Position numbers and translations under genes: made by a program
NCBI GenBank assembly: GCA_963277665.1
Contig: OY728153.1
Span: 276,060,250-276,124,249, forward strand
DNA: 64,000 nucleotides
DNA from: Viscum album
Lineage: Eukaryota; Streptophyta; Magnoliopsida; Santalales; Viscaceae
Reading direction: 5' to 3'
Notes under the pieces: generated by a model
What the model was told of the DNA's origin: nothing
Seen by the model: the letters and a program-made list of their open reading frames with translations, nothing else
The model's database searches: none
Shown here: in pieces, positions 36,047-50,100 of the stretch
Layout of the letters: each line of letters starts with the position of its first letter
Position numbering within the stretch: position 1 is the stretch's first letter

Positions 36047-39000
36047 TGTAACACCCTGATATTTTTTTATCACATTTCTTCCAAAATTAATGCTATATTT
36101 GATAGTTTGTTTCATATGAAACACCAAACAAAAACAAAATCATGATACTTTAAGTTAAAACTATTATATTTACCATTATAATATTAATTCTAAATTAATG
36201 GGTGTTAGAGAATGTAACCAAACTATTAAAAATATTTATAAAGTAAAAGTGATTACATCGATCAGTATGAGTATTAATTATGAGGTTTACCTTTCTGAGT
36301 TGGGAAAAGAGGGGGAATCACTAGGGTTTTTTCAAGTCGAAGCCCAATATTTACTCTATCAATTAAGGTGTGAGAGAAATAATATTCAAGAGAAGTTTAA
36401 GATTATATAAATTTACACAATATCCATGCTAGCTAATCCACCACCCATGATTGGAACTAGAGAATATATTATGCATAGATCTTACATGGATATATTTAAG
36501 GGTTTTGTATGTAGAAATTAAGATGATATAAAAATATAATTATTAGTGTAATAAATTATTTATATATCAAAATTTTTGTAAAAATTTTACTTGTTTTACT
36601 TTTAAAGAAAAATAAATTTCTTTTTTAATACTAATGAATTGATAAAATTTAATTAATATAGTTAAATAACTAATAATATCCTTTTATGATTAAAAATTGT
36701 ATTTTATTAAAATTTTCCTTTTTAGATGCTATGTATTTTTATTTTATGAAACTAAATATATCGGGGAAAAATTATGTTTTATATGAATAATATATTAATA
36801 CCAATTAACTAGTTTTTATAGGAAATAATAATAGACACAATTAATATTTTAAAAATTTATTCTATAATGAAAACAATTTTCACTATATTAATATTTATTT
36901 TATTTAAAAGTTAAATTAAAATTATTTATTTTTAATTTGAAAAAATATAATTTATTTTTGGATTTATCATAACAAAATTATATTAGGATTATTTTTTTTG
37001 ATTTTTTCCGAAATATTTTCTTTTTTGGTGAATAGTGAAATATAATGTTTTTTACAAATATTTTATTTTTTATGCCACTAACATAAAAAAATAATGAATT
37101 TAAAAATTATAAAAAAAATTTCAATGGCGAAAAATATATTTAAGGTTAAAAATGATCGATTTAATTAAATACTATGTTGAATTTATAAAACCCATGTTTA
37201 ACATTTTGAAACTTAAGTAATATTAATAAAAACTATTTATGGTTAGTTTCTTTTAATTAATTTTTATCAAGGTGGAATTTAGTTTTATCTTACATTTAAA
37301 TCCATATAACTCTTATTTAGTAAATAATAAACCAGTTAATTACATATTAAATAACAACATTGATAATTCAATCTTAATCATAATATATAAGTGTAAAAAA
37401 ATGTATTTTCCAAAAATGATTGTTACACGTTATGTGCACTCATGTTAAAATTAATTTTTATTACCATTACAAATTTTATTTGAAAAAATTTATTTAATAT
37501 TTTAAATCATGAGGTTCAAATTATTTAATAAGTTCCATTTTATTTTAGGGTATTAAAATTAAATTACTTAGGTAAAAACTAGTTACCACGGTAAAAATCA
37601 AAAATTGTAAAAGTGAAAAATTTAAGAGTAAAAAATATAAAAACATGTGTGAAAATTCATTTTGAAGTTTTATAGAGCTTACCTATTCCCTCAATGTATT
37701 ATTTTCTATTATTGGATCAACTTGAACTTATAATAGTGACTTTACCTTTTATAATATTATAAAAATTTCTTTCATATCATTTATTAAAGGAGCCATCACC
37801 ATCCCACTTCTCTTCACACCCTATACCTTTTTTATTTGAGAAAAATATACCCAAATAAATCCATAAAACTACTATAAGTTTCATATATCTTATTTTATTA
37901 TAAAAATACCACCACTAGAATAATTAATTAAATTTGAAAAAAAAATCTCTTCCAAGGAGTAAGATAAAATTCTCAACTACTATTTTCTTCCCTTTATTTT
38001 AATTTATTTCTTCTTATACCTCACGAGAATATAAGCTAACCATGTTGAAATAATTACATAATTTTCAAAATTATACTGAAATTTTATTATGATATGTGAT
38101 AACAATTTTCTATCCTCCTCCCAACCATTAAAAAAATGAAATACCACATGTGTTACACGCCAACTACTGCATCCATAATTGAGGTGATCCATTTTCATAA
38201 CCACATTAAAGGATGGTTCAAAGGAGTAATTTAATGAATAAATATTTTAAATGAAAAATTATTAAGATTTTGAAAATTTAAACCATTTCTAACCTTCATT
38301 ACTTTTTATGTAAAATGAGATCCACACCTGTGTGTATGTGCGGGCCACCCCTTCTATGAAGCGTCACATTTCATTTTTTCATTTATAATTTAATTAATTT
38401 TTCAAATATTTAAAAATATGACTCAATACCTTAAAAAAATACAAATAATGTCATTATAATTCTTTAATAATGACACTATTCTAAAATAATCACTTAATTA
38501 TACTCACCAATCAATTACAACATGGTCTTGTTTGGTTCAGTTTAACTCCCTACCTGAAAAATGATATAAATTTATATCATGTATGAAATATGAAAACATA
38601 ACTAATATAATTATTAAACACAAATGATGAAATATTATTTTTTAATTTCTTGTAATGGATATATTAATATTTAACATGTTATTAATATACCAACTTTTTT
38701 TTATAGAAAATTACTAGAACAATAGATTTGTAGTTTCTGTCTTCATGAATCAAGAATAAAATTATCATGGAATGAAATTAGGGTTTTATAAATCATTATA
38801 AATAATAAATTCCAATAAATTGGATAATAAAATAATTATTAACTTGTAATTAATAAAAATTAATAAACTTCAAGACTTTAATGGTTGGTCTAAATAATAA
38901 TAATCACTAACATATGATGATGAATATAAAATATAATTAGCTAATAAATTTATAATGAATGATTATAAATTAAGAGTAAAATGGTAATAGATATTAATAA

Positions 39001-40050
39001 GTTTATAAAATCATTGATTAATGTGGTTATGTTTATGATATAGGATGTCAAAGGCTTTTTGTGAATGTTTGGAGTAAAAGGTATGAGTGTTTCTTATAAA
39101 TTTTCTTTCTTTGATACTTTTTTGTTTTATTCACCAAACTTTGGTTAAATAGAATTAGTACTTCCTATTAGATATATAATATCATGAATTATCTTTTATA
39201 AATGTTAATTTAAGTTCTATTTCAAGATATCTCTTTCAATAGGTTCAATTAAAACATTTCCTAAACCTTAATGGGTTTACTTAACTCACCTTAATTCATT
39301 GAGTCATAATGATTCCTATTTGACTATGATTTTTCAAGATGGTTTTATTCTATTATTTTAAGGTATTATAATGTCTTCAATCATTATTTTATAATGAATT
39401 AAATTTTTGGATTTATTTCTTCATAAAATTTTAATATGTTAATAATATTCTCCATTCACTCTAAGTGAGATATTTCTCTTCCATATCCGTATCCACTCTT
39501 CCTAGTAATGTTATCCTTTATTATTTTAAAGTAAAAATATGTTTTATTTCATATAATATTAAAATTTATCTTTTACTATTTTTAAATAAACTATTTTTCA
39601 ATATCATTATTATCTGGGATTCATTAATTATATTTTCCAAATATTAAATAGGATTTCCCTTTAATGTTTATATTTTTATCTTCCACTACACAATTCCTAT
39701 GGAAAATATTTAGGTTTATAAACGACCCATTTTGGTAGAATATTTTTTTAAAGTAAATGTTTTCAATATTTTTTTACTTAACCATTTCAAAACCCTTATA
39801 TATTCTTCAAGGCATGATAATTGAGATTTATTTCTAAGTAATAATTTTGAGAATTCCTTCCTTTTCATTTCAAAAAAGTGATCTTTTTGAAAGTGACACT
39901 TTGACTCTTCTTTTAAAAAAAAATGTTAAGAAATGTTTTATAAATAATCTTTTAATCTTTACTTCCATATTCTTAATTAAGTCTAAAAGATTTATCTTCT
40001 ATGGAATTATATTTCATTAGTCACACTTTAAATTTGAATGACATTTTCAC
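36047..40050 (+). mobile_element. Element B 3' LTR, truncated
   Basis: It starts TGTAACACCCTGATATTT. It aligns in three blocks with the dispersed 5' LTR: 36047-36250 with 1149-1400, 36540-38650 with 6185-8360, and 38650-40035 with 21785-23170. It carries a GGTGAATAGTGAAA block (37026-37039), a decayed TATA box (TTATTAAAGG, 37781-37790) and the duplicated 180-bp unit (from about 38135 and 38313). It stops at about 40050, where LINE sequence begins. Its last kilobase, if it survives, would lie beyond the window. Confidence 0.72.
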
Positions 40051-41331
40051 TACAAGGGGATGATGCAACTTTGAATTTAAGGGAACTATTATCACAAATT
40101 CAAGGGTAATGGGTTTGAAGAAACCTTTAATCCCACCTACTAGATTTCTACTGATATAGAGAATCTAGAAGTATAGACTGACATTGCATGTAGTTTCACA
40201 AAGGGTAGGAATCTCACTTTCTTATTCCTATTACACATTCCTACATACTAATGAAAACAAGGAACATATATTTATCCGTTTTAGGTTCACTTATGGGGTA
40301 TAGTAGTATGTGTAGAGAATATTCAGATGAATGTTTGATTTTAACAGCTTTGAAATGCTAATTCAATCAATATAGCATTCAAGCTATAGTGAATAGGATT
40401 ATTCTATACTACTGTATGTTTCATCTGTTATCATATATACAGTATGGAGGGATATGAATGGGATTACAATTAAGGATCAAATCCCCTCTTTCCAATAAGG
40501 TGTTCATGCAGTTAAAAAAGAAATTATTACTTCTTCCACAATCCAAACTGGATATATGAATAATGATTTCTCTGATTTATCTATTCCAAGATCAATTCGT
40601 GTTAATTAATGGATGAAAAAAAAAATTGGTGTATAAATCAATTATATGAATTCCCCCTATTTCATGGTAGCTGAAAGTCAATGTTAATGGAGCGACTTTA
40701 GGTGAACCAAGACCCTCAGATTGTGGTGGAATCTTTCATACTCTTCAGGGATTCATTAAAGGCTATTTTTATCACTTCATTTGAATCCTTCATGCTATTG
40801 AGGCTAAAATCTAGGATATTATCAAGGTGGTTAGGTATGATGTCCAATTTGGGTGGCTGCCTTTTTGGGTTGAATATAATTTTAACTTGGTTGTAGATTT
40901 ACTTGATGTATGCTCAAGGAATTTACCTTGGAGAATTTTCCCATATTGTAGTGATTACCTTCTACTTGTGGAGTGTATCTTACTTAATGTCACACATGTA
41001 TATAGGGAAGTGAATTAGGTTTCTAATGCTCTCTCTAAGAGAGCAGTCCTGGAAGTCATCTCTAGGTGGTCTTTTGTGATGCCAAATTTTTATTCAGCCT
41101 TGGTTGAAGTAGAAAAACTTGGTGATTTTCATACCAAACTTTGTAAAAACATTTTGTAATGAATCTTTGTTATCTATAATTTTCTTTGATTTCTTAGGAG
41201 AAGGATTGCCCGATTCTTGAACCTTATGACTATCTAATGATTACATTTGAGTTTATGATAGTTTCATTTATAATGTGCCATTTTTTTATCTTAATTAAAC
41301 AATGAAGAAATATTTTTAAACTTTAGGATCA
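40051..41331 (+). mobile_element. 5'-truncated L1-type LINE fragment
   Basis: The 3' part of a plant L1-type ORF2 ends in an RNase H domain (listed separately), followed by about 280 bases of 3' untranslated sequence up to the copia LTR. Upstream of the RNase H, stretches such as TIQTGYMNNDFSDLSIPRS near 40535-40595 resemble the linker between the reverse transcriptase tail and RNase H in these elements. 5' truncation is normal for LINEs. No clear poly(A) tail or target duplication was found, so its 3' end near 41300 is approximate. Confidence 0.65.
40671..41051 (+). pseudogene. LINE ORF2 C-terminal RNase H domain, decayed
   Basis: A single 127-codon frame reads LKVNVNGATLGEPRPSDCGG through VEYNFNLVVDLL to VTHVYREVN-stop-VSNALSKRAV. 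It matches the RNase H module (RVT_3 type) that ends many plant L1 ORF2 proteins and removes RNA from RNA/DNA hybrids. Three in-frame stops are present. Of the four acidic catalytic residues expected, the Glu in AIEAKI remains, while Asp is replaced by Asn in VNGA, EYNF and VSNALS, each explicable by a G-to-A change. Similar domains also occur as host proteins, but the LINE-like upstream linker and decay favour LINE origin. Confidence 0.75.
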
Positions 41332-42423
41332 TGTTGAAAATATATCTAAAAGTATTTGAATATATTTTGAAGTATCTTTTATGTCATAATGCTCTTGTTG
41401 ATATCATGGAAGTAAGATCTTGATCCAATTGAAGGATTGAATGGTATTTGAAGGACCATGGGGGAGTTCTCCAGATGGTAGGCAACATCGGCTAGCTGAT
41501 ACAGGGCATCAACTGACAAGTGAAAGAGGACATAACTTCTCTATGTAGTATAAAGAAAATTTATAGTCAATGGAGAAGCACTAAATATATGGTCAAATCA
41601 AAAAGATAAAATAATCCTACAATAAGTGCACTAGCTAACCAGTGTTATTTGGTGGCTAGCTGGTGACTTCGATCTAACTTAGTCAAGATTCATTATTTGG
41701 TAAATTTAAAGGAGTAGAATAAGCTAATTAAATATTTGGATCACCCATGAGGCCTTTTTATCCTATGATGACTATAAATAGAGATTAATGGAGGCTTGGA
41801 TTTTATCTACGATAATCTATAATAACTTTTGATCGATCGATGATGAATCAATGGGATCTTATCCAAGCCCTCTCTTAAGTGGATATTTCTTTTATCAATA
41901 TCAAAGAATCTCTTCCATTACCTCTCTATAACTATTATAAAATTTTATACATACATATTGATAGATAATGGAGCATATTTTTAATATATTTTTACCAATA
42001 AAATATCAATTCCTCTCAACTACCTTCTATGATGGATTTCTTGATACAAATAACGAAATGTAAGAGAGACAAGTGATTAATTATATTGAAGTAAGGTAGG
42101 ATGGTTTCTTATTACAACTAGGGAAAACGAAGGGATAATAACATTATTTATTACTGGTAAAATAAATAAGTAAATAATATAAACTACTCAACCTAATAGG
42201 AGGAGACTCAGTGGATCACACCAATCAATTATCAAACTCTGTTTTATAACTCTTTTAATTTAAACTTCGAATCATTCATATCATGTATATTTGCATCATT
42301 ATTTAATTTTAATACACCTTAAATCATCTATTCTTACCCACTTAATTAAATTTTATCCAAATTATTTTGATCTTATTTATCTTTTATAATCAATATAATT
42401 GATAATCATGTGATCACTCTTAT
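41332..42423 (+). mobile_element. Copia element E, LTR 1, left part
   Basis: It begins TGTTGAAAATATATC and aligns with LTR 2 at 56437 (TGTTGAAATTTAATATC). Shared landmarks are GGTGGAGTTCTC-like sequence, GCTTGGATTTTATCTA, the (C/A)TTGATCGATC stretch and ATTGATAATCATGTG. TGTTG starts are typical for Ty1/copia. Element D inserted at 42424; the LTR resumes at 53072. Confidence 0.72.
42419..42423 (+). repeat. Target-site duplication of element D, left copy
   Basis: CTTAT precedes the D 5' LTR and recurs at 53067-53071. Joining the two flanks restores the copia LTR sequence seen intact at 57563-57600, which independently proves the insertion site. Confidence 0.85.
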
Positions 42424-45033
42424 TGTAAGAACCTGATTTTTCAATCAGGTATGTATTCTTTAAATTTTAGTCTAAATCTTCACTATGGACCTAATATGAA
42501 TTCCTAGTATGTTAGTAAAGGTCTTAGGAGGTTCTGAGGAATGTTTGAAGCCTAAAACCCATATTTTTTGGGGAAAAGGCCTAGTGCATGGTTTAGTGTA
42601 AACCGTGTAGGAATGCTGTAGAGTTTGGAAAACCATGCAGATTGTGTTTTTCTGGACAGAGCCACATCTCACAGTTGTCACATAGCCATGCATACTAACC
42701 ATACAAGCACCCCTTTTCCCTAGGTAACTATTCATGTTTTTTACATGATTTTTCAAACCGCGTGGATAAACTGTACACATTCCTTTTTTCTGTGTAAATT
42801 GTTAAAATTTCCCTTAATGATCTAATTAGATCCCCTATTATTCCCTAATCCATGTTTATGTGGTATTAACCTAAATTTATCTTATTTTGGATCCCTTTGA
42901 TGATCCAAGGTAGAAATCAATAGATCTTCTTCATCCATGATCTGTTCGAGCTATCATTCATCAAGTTGGATGCACAACGATAAGTACTTGAGTCCTCTTG
43001 ATCCAATCTTTTTCTCTTTTTTATCTTGACCAATTTATCTGTTTACGAGCGTTTTTATAATTTTCTTAGATCTAATCCAATATGAGCCAAATAAAGGGAC
43101 AATATTGAAGGATATGTATTGTAAAAGCCTATGGTGGGTGGTCAATAACTCATCCCTAAAGTTCTTTGATTTTGGATTTATCGTGTGGGGACCACATATT
43201 TTATTCGGTGCCATTTATATAATTTACATTCCATGTTTATAATCATTAGAACCATATTGTTATGATCTTTATAAATATGTGACTAATTTTTAGTGGTTAC
43301 ACCCACAACTCCATACTTTCCATGTCGAAGGTTATTCCATATTTTTTGTTTAGTGTTTTGACATTTTTATACCACCGATCACCTTATCTTGACCATTTTA
43401 AGGGTAAGATTTTATATAATAAATGAATTGTTTATATTGTGAATTGCATAATGGAAAGTACCATGTATTCTCACCACATTCCCCACATAAGGTAAGTTCT
43501 TCCATTTGACATTGAAATGTGAAATGTTAATTGGAAAGTATACTAAGTATATGACTTGGACGTCAATATAAATGAATAGTAGGTTACATATTCATAGCAC
43601 CCCTTACCAAATTAATGTAAGGTAGTGGAATGAAACATTAATATAGAATATACTTTGAATGGATTAAATGAATGGTTTAATGCTACTTGACCTTGTCACA
43701 CTAATTAAAGGAAAGGCTTGAACCAAATGACTTGATTAAAAGGTTGCATACTACTTGACCTTATCACACTAATGAAAGGAAAAGGCTGAACCAAATAAAA
43801 TATTATATGAATTCATAGTTAAAAAGTAATGTCCTGACTTGAGCTTTCCTTGGATTCTGATAAGAGAATTCCATGAGCACTTGGGAACCCCATTTTGATT
43901 CAAGGATGCTGTTTACATAGGTTAATACCCACCTAGATCTCAATCCTTGTATATCCTTGGATGCCTGTTATGACACCATAGGATCCCTTAATATTATCAT
44001 AGTATTACATGGATACACTCCTTGGATCCAGCATTTACATGGTTATAGCCCATAGGGCCCTGTCTCTTCTTAGCCCCATTTTACCTTGGACGATCACCTT
44101 GAATTCGGTAGGCACCTTATTGTGGAATGCCTTAGACTATGCTCATTAGATTATACTCTTACCCATGCTAGAATATAGTTATTACTAAGTTAACTACCCT
44201 TGAGGTCCATGTCGCCTTGGTTATTACCTTGGGACTTCACTATTAGATATCATTATAGGTTTCCTTGTCATAACTTGGATCCTTCACTATTGTAACATGT
44301 GAATTATTTTTAAATTCGTAATAATGAATTTATGGACATGTAATTTTCAGACTCTATCCAAGGTCTGAATTAGGTACTTGGTTATTTTGTTACATTGTAC
44401 TTATTTACTTTATATATGCGTACTCTCACATGGTTACATTTCCATTACATGGGACAAATGTTATAGACACCATTGGTGGTGGCCCACTAAGATTTATCTC
44501 ATACCCTCTTCGGAAGCTGTTTGGTACCCGGGGAAGATTTCATGGGTGAAGTTGTAAACAAAGGGAAGCATATGGCTTAAAACACTAGATTTATTTGTGT
44601 TTAGTATGGATCTTTATAACATAGGACTGATTTGGATCTTGGGTTTCATGGGATGGTCCTTTTATTTCCTTTATATGTTTGTGGAACATGTTATACCTAC
44701 TGTATTGTATCCATTTTTTTAGTTTTCTAGTGACATGACATATCATCATTAGTTGTTGAATGTTATTACAATTATTTTAGTTATTGTTACTGTTGTCTCT
44801 ATTTTTTCTTCTATTCCTTCTGTTTACTTATATTGCTTCCACTATTTACCCATTTTTACTTTCATTTACTGCTCTAAATTTTGGTAATGAGGGAATAGTA
44901 TCCCCACAGACACACCCTAGGCCCTAATTGCTAGTATGTATCCTCTGGCATTCAGGGAGATGTGCTTAAGTCCTTATGGCCTACCAGGCTCAGGGCACCC
45001 GTTTAAAAGTTGTTTCCTTTCTTTCTTTAATAT
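42424..45033 (+). mobile_element. Element D 5' LTR
   Basis: It runs from TGTAAGAACCTG to a right end that is uncertain by about 20 bases: alignment to the 3' LTR is clear up to GGGCACCC (44993-45000) and then fades, and no good primer site follows. Motifs include several AAACCRTGC / GCATGGTTT repeats (42590-42780), a row of CCTTGGAT repeats (43850-44230) and the conserved block at 44470-44545. The antisense 102-codon frame at 42472-42780 only reads through the hairpin motifs. Confidence 0.78.
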
Positions 45034-45890
45034 TTGGAGATAATATATTGTAGATTAGGAACTCTTGATACTTAGTCATAAGTTGTGCTTGGGAATCATG
45101 AACCCATGTCCGAGGTAAAATCCATGTTACCCAATATATAATTGTTTTTCTACCTTTTTACTATCACAGTTGATATTATTTCACTATTGGGTGACACACA
45201 TGTTGTGTGGTGTTGTTGATTATTACTCTTTTTGAGAATTTTCTTTTATCCTTAGCCTGATGATATAAGGGAAAAGATCATTTTTACATGAATCAATATA
45301 GGCGCCTATAATTCACACATCATGTAGATTGCCATGCCATATAGGAGCATTTCACTTCTTTTCATTTCATGATATGCCTATGATTTCTTAGTGATGCTAT
45401 GATAATTAGATTATGCATGTATTAATCTTGGCTGATATTGAGTGATTTCCTGTCTCAATTCACGAGGTGTATAGGCCCTCATGGGTTAGGAGGAGAAATT
45501 TACCAAATTGATCCATTTTGTTATAAGTAAATGGGTGTCATTTCTATTTATAGGTGTATGGGAACTGATTCACCAGAAATGACTATCCATTGAAAAATGA
45601 ATCATGACATCTAAAATGTACTGATTTCACATCTTTATCTAACATTTTCATGTTTTTTAAAGGTAAAGGAGTGAACCTGATAATTAAATAAAAAATGAAA
45701 TGAAGCTTATACTTGATCAATTACCAATACCAAGTCGTCTAAGTGGGTAGTTGGGGTAGTATACAATGGGTGGTGAGTGTTCTTGCATTCAGATTCTACT
45801 AGTGATACTTACTTTTTTTCTTAATCTTGTTCTGAGGTGTGTTCTTAGATATTTTATATCAATTCCTCTATGATGTTCTCATGTTGTATT
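45034..45890 (+). other. Element D leader
   Basis: An untranslated stretch between LTR and gag. No convincing TGGTATCAGAGC-like primer site is present; TTGGAGATAATA at 45042-45053 is the nearest and is weak. No coding motif was found. Confidence 0.5.
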
Positions 45891-46800
45891 CCTTGAGCGT
45901 GGCAATGACCATGCTCCAGATGTGGTGGACCCTGATCTACCAATCTTACCTTCAGAAGTTCCACTTTAAGGACTACCAGATATACCTGATCTGGTCCATG
46001 ATTCCCAAGTTTGTGATAGTTTCCTATGACTGATGCAGTCTATGCATAGTGCTCTACGAATTGCACCTATGATGGTTGATCTGACTCATGTGTTCCAGTA
46101 GAAACATCCTCCTACCTTTTTAGGGGATGGCGGTCTAAAGGCTACTGAGTCATGGCATGAATCCACCCTGTCTATCATTGACCATCAAGAAACGCCTCCA
46201 GAGGGGAGAGTCAAGTTTGCAACATACATGTTTCATGATTCAGACAAGCGTTGGTGGGATGTGACTACCCAGAACAGTCATCAACAGGGCATGTTATGGG
46301 TAGATTTCCAAACCATCTTCTATGATCAGTTCTTTCCTCGGACACTAAGAGCTGACAGAGCTAGAGAGTTCATGCATCTTGAGTAGGGTTCTATATTAGT
46401 CATGGAGTATTCAACACGTTTCATGAAGTTACAACAATTTTCACCGCTTTTAGCTGGTGATTACCTTTTGCATTTTAGACGATTTGAGGATGGGATCTAC
46501 TACTCCATCTATACTTAGGTGAATGTCTTTTTCCTGCCTACTTATTTTTCAATAGTCAATTAGGCTCTTATCACTAAGCGTAACCTGAGGGACAAAATAG
46601 TTTTGGGCAGAGAGGACCAGTGCCTCGTCAGGACAGTTGTTCTTCCGAAGGTAGGAAATGTTCTCTTGAGGATTATCATTAGGGTAATGACAACCAAAGT
46701 GCTTGTTTTGATAGCTCCTTGGAGTGTCATCAGTGTGGAAAACATGGGCACAAGAAGCATCAATGTGATAAAGAAGCAATGAAATGATGGTATTGAGGTG
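45891..46800 (+). pseudogene. gag: Element D gag, decayed
   Basis: The gag core is readable with few stops: KHPPTFLGDGGLKATESWHE, FATYMFHDSDKRWWDVTTQ, FYDQFFPRTLRADRAREFMH and VMEYSTRFMKLQQF, corresponding to the retrotransposon gag domain. One intact knuckle, CHQCGKHGHKKHQC, lies at 46725-46766 with all four CCHC ligands, making it the only fully preserved CX2CX4HX4C knuckle in the window. The N-terminal part before it reads DHAPDVVDPDLPILPSEVPL. Stops at several Gln and Arg positions and a frameshift between about 46600 and 46720 kill the protein. Antisense frames at 46549-46811 and 46849-47070 are shadows. Confidence 0.82.
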
Positions 46801-47149
46801 ATATGGGGCATCTACAACATTTTTTTAGGAACTTTCCACTAGCTTCGACTAGAAAAGGATCCGCACTAGCACCACCTTCAAGAGCAAGTTATTTTGCACC
46901 ACGTCAGGTGGGGATTTGGAATAGCAACAGTAGGTCTGGTCAAGGGGGAGGTCGTGGACATGGTAGCTAGACCCCTGATCACTAATAATTATAGTAGAGA
47001 AGTTATGATTGTGGTAGTCCATCTGTTTCATAGGGCCATGGATCAGGTAAGTTTCATGCTCTATAACCAATACATGAGTATCAGGCTACAAGACCATCTA
47101 TAGTACGAGGTACTATTCTAGTAGCCTCTAATATAGTATCTACTATATT

Positions 47150-50100
47150 TGATATGGTTTCTTTGAACTCTTTTATCTCTATATCTATCGTGGAAATCCT
47201 CATACTAGAGATACAATATTACTATGGTGTAATGACCCTAGATACACTGTTAGGGGCATGAAAAGTGGGAAAATGCCTATGTAAGGACCGCCCCTTGAGG
47301 TAAGAACTTACCATTTCTTATGGAACCTCTTCTTTATCAAGATGGAATTCTTATACGTAATTCTTGGGATGGATTTGTTAGTTCAAGATCATGATTTTTT
47401 AGACTATTATCACCACAAGGTGTCATTTACATCACCGGAGGAAAGTAGTTATCTATATAAGGGTGAGTGGGATGTATAGGATGGTAGAACGGGACTACAG
47501 TATAATTGGATCGGCAGAGTGACCACCCATATTTCAAATCTATTCATTGAGGATCAAGGTTTACATAAGGCCAGTTTCCCTCCAACAGTGGATCATTTCA
47601 GGGATGTATTTCCTAATGATTTTTTGGCTTACCTCTTGAGATAGAGGTAGAGTTTACAATTGAGCTTCTTCCAGGAATAACTCTGGTTTCCATTACTCCA
47701 TAAAGGATGGAACCTATTGAGATTCACGAACATAAGTGGAAGTTAGAGGACTTAGAGGCCAAGGGTTTTATATGGTACAATACATCCTTTTGGGTTTGCT
47801 GGTACTTCTCTCCAAGAAGGTAGATGGAACCTTACATCTATGCATGAATTACAGAATGTTGAACTAGCTTACGGTCAAGAATCTATATCCACTACCATGA
47901 ATAGATCATCACTTTGACCTTCTCTGAGTTTCAAAGGACTTTCCCAAGATTTACCAAAGATCAGTTTATAATAAGGTGCATGTCAGGCCATCAGAAATAC
48001 CTCATACAACTTTCTGTAGTAGATATGGTCTGTATGAGTACCTTTTTATGCCATTCGGTCTTATGAACATGCCCACAATTTTAATGGATTTGAGGAATAT
48101 GGGTTTATACCCCTTTTGGACTCTTTTTTCATGGTATTTTTGGTAAAAAAAATTGTCGTATTCTCACACTCCTAGAGACCATGCCAAACATCTTGAGATT
48201 GTTTTGAGTACACAGAGAGAGAATCATCTTTACACCAAGATTTCTAAGTTCCACTTATGGATCAACAAAGTCTGCTTCTTTGGTCATGTAACATTAGAAT
48301 AAGGAGTATCTATTGACCTATAAAAGGTTAGTGTTGTAGTTTCCTCGGAGAAACCTAATAATGTATTTGATATATAGAGTTTCTTGGGGATAGTTGGATA
48401 TTACAGGAATTTCATACAAGTATTTTATTACCCTTTGGTCAGAAGCATGTGAGAAAGCCTTTTAGGAGTAGGAATGGAGGCTTGTATCGACACATATTAT
48501 AAATCTCTCAGAGCTAGGTATAGATTATATTATCTTCTATTATGCATTAGGGATCAAACAAGGAGAAGTGTTGATATAGGAGGAAGAAGTTATTGCATAC
48601 GAATCATGGAAGTTGAGACCTCATGAGAGGAACTAACTGACAAATGAACTTGCTATAGTCTCATTTTTTCATGCCTTATATTTCTCATGACATTATATTT
48701 TGGGTGAGCATTTTATGGTGTACATGAATGATAGGAGCCTCAAATTTATCTTTTCTCAATGTGACTTGAACCTTAGATAGTGGAGATGGGTCGAATATCT
48801 ATAATCCCTTGATTTTGAGCTTTTTTATATACCTGGGAAGAGAAATGTGTTTGTAGATGCACAAATTCATAAAACTCAAGCACATGCCGTATGAGAACCC
48901 AATGATGAATAACTGTTTATGGTATTCTTTTATGAGCTTCATCTAGAGTTTTATGACAGTAATGTTCAGTCTTAACTCTCATCCTTGACAGTTACCTCTT
49001 CCCTCCTTGAGAAGGTGAAGAGTAGATAATTTTCAAATTCCAAATGATTGGTTCTCCATGAGAGTATATCAAGAGATAACCCGTATCCATATTGATCTAG
49101 GGATAGTGACGACATCCTACATCAATGTGTATCCCATGCCTCTCATAGGGCATTTCATCCAGGCATCTCCAATATGTATCGAGATATGTGACACCAATAT
49201 TGGTGGCCTAAAATGAAATGTTAGATAATAGGTTTTATCACTAGGTGTTCCACCTGTCAGTAGGTGAAGGTGGAGTACCAGAGACCTACAAGATTGTTAC
49301 AACCACTTCCAGTCATGGAATAGAAATGAGAAGTTGTTAATATGGATTTTGTAGTCAATTTAACTAGGTCACCAAGGGGTTTTGATTCTATCTAGGTAGT
49401 CATTTAAAGACAAACTAAATCATCCCACTTCATTTCAATTTAGAAGACTTTCTCAGTTGATGATATGGGAAGACTATATGTCCATGAGGTCATACGAATA
49501 CACAGGGTTCCATGTACTATCATTTCAGATAGGGATACTCATTTTCCATCATGGTAATAGTAGGGATTTCATAAGGCTATGGGAACATAGGTTCTTCTAA
49601 TCACAACTTTTCACCCTCAGATAGATGGACAATCAGAGAGGAAAATAAATGTTCTATAGAATATTATCTGAGAATGTGTCATTGATTTTGACGGTTCATG
49701 GGTGAAACATATCCCTCTCATTGATTTCGGATATAATAAAAACTTTCAGGTGATAATTCAGATGGATCATTTTGAGGCCTTATATGGTAGGTCATTCCAT
49801 TCACCCCTACGCATGCTAGAGGTGGGTGAGGCAGACTTACTAGGTCCTCATATTGTTCAAGAGACTTTAGAGTAGGTTCAAATGACTAGAAAGAATATGA
49901 CTACTACTCAGTCCAGATATAAATCTTATGCCAGTTTCCATCGAATACTTCTTGAGTTTGAGTTTGAGGATCATGTTTTCCTTATGGTATCACCGAGTCT
50001 ATGGCATATATGGTTACGAAAGTAGGCAAAGTATTTGACTTGTTTTGTAGGACTTTTTTAAATTCTAGAGAGTGTCGAGATGGTATCCTATCATTTGATT

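Noticed and set aside
42472..42780. 102-codon minus-strand frame in the D 5' LTR (and relatives at 50541-50823)
   Set aside because: It lies wholly in an LTR and arises from the hairpin motifs; the paired LTR does not keep the same protein.
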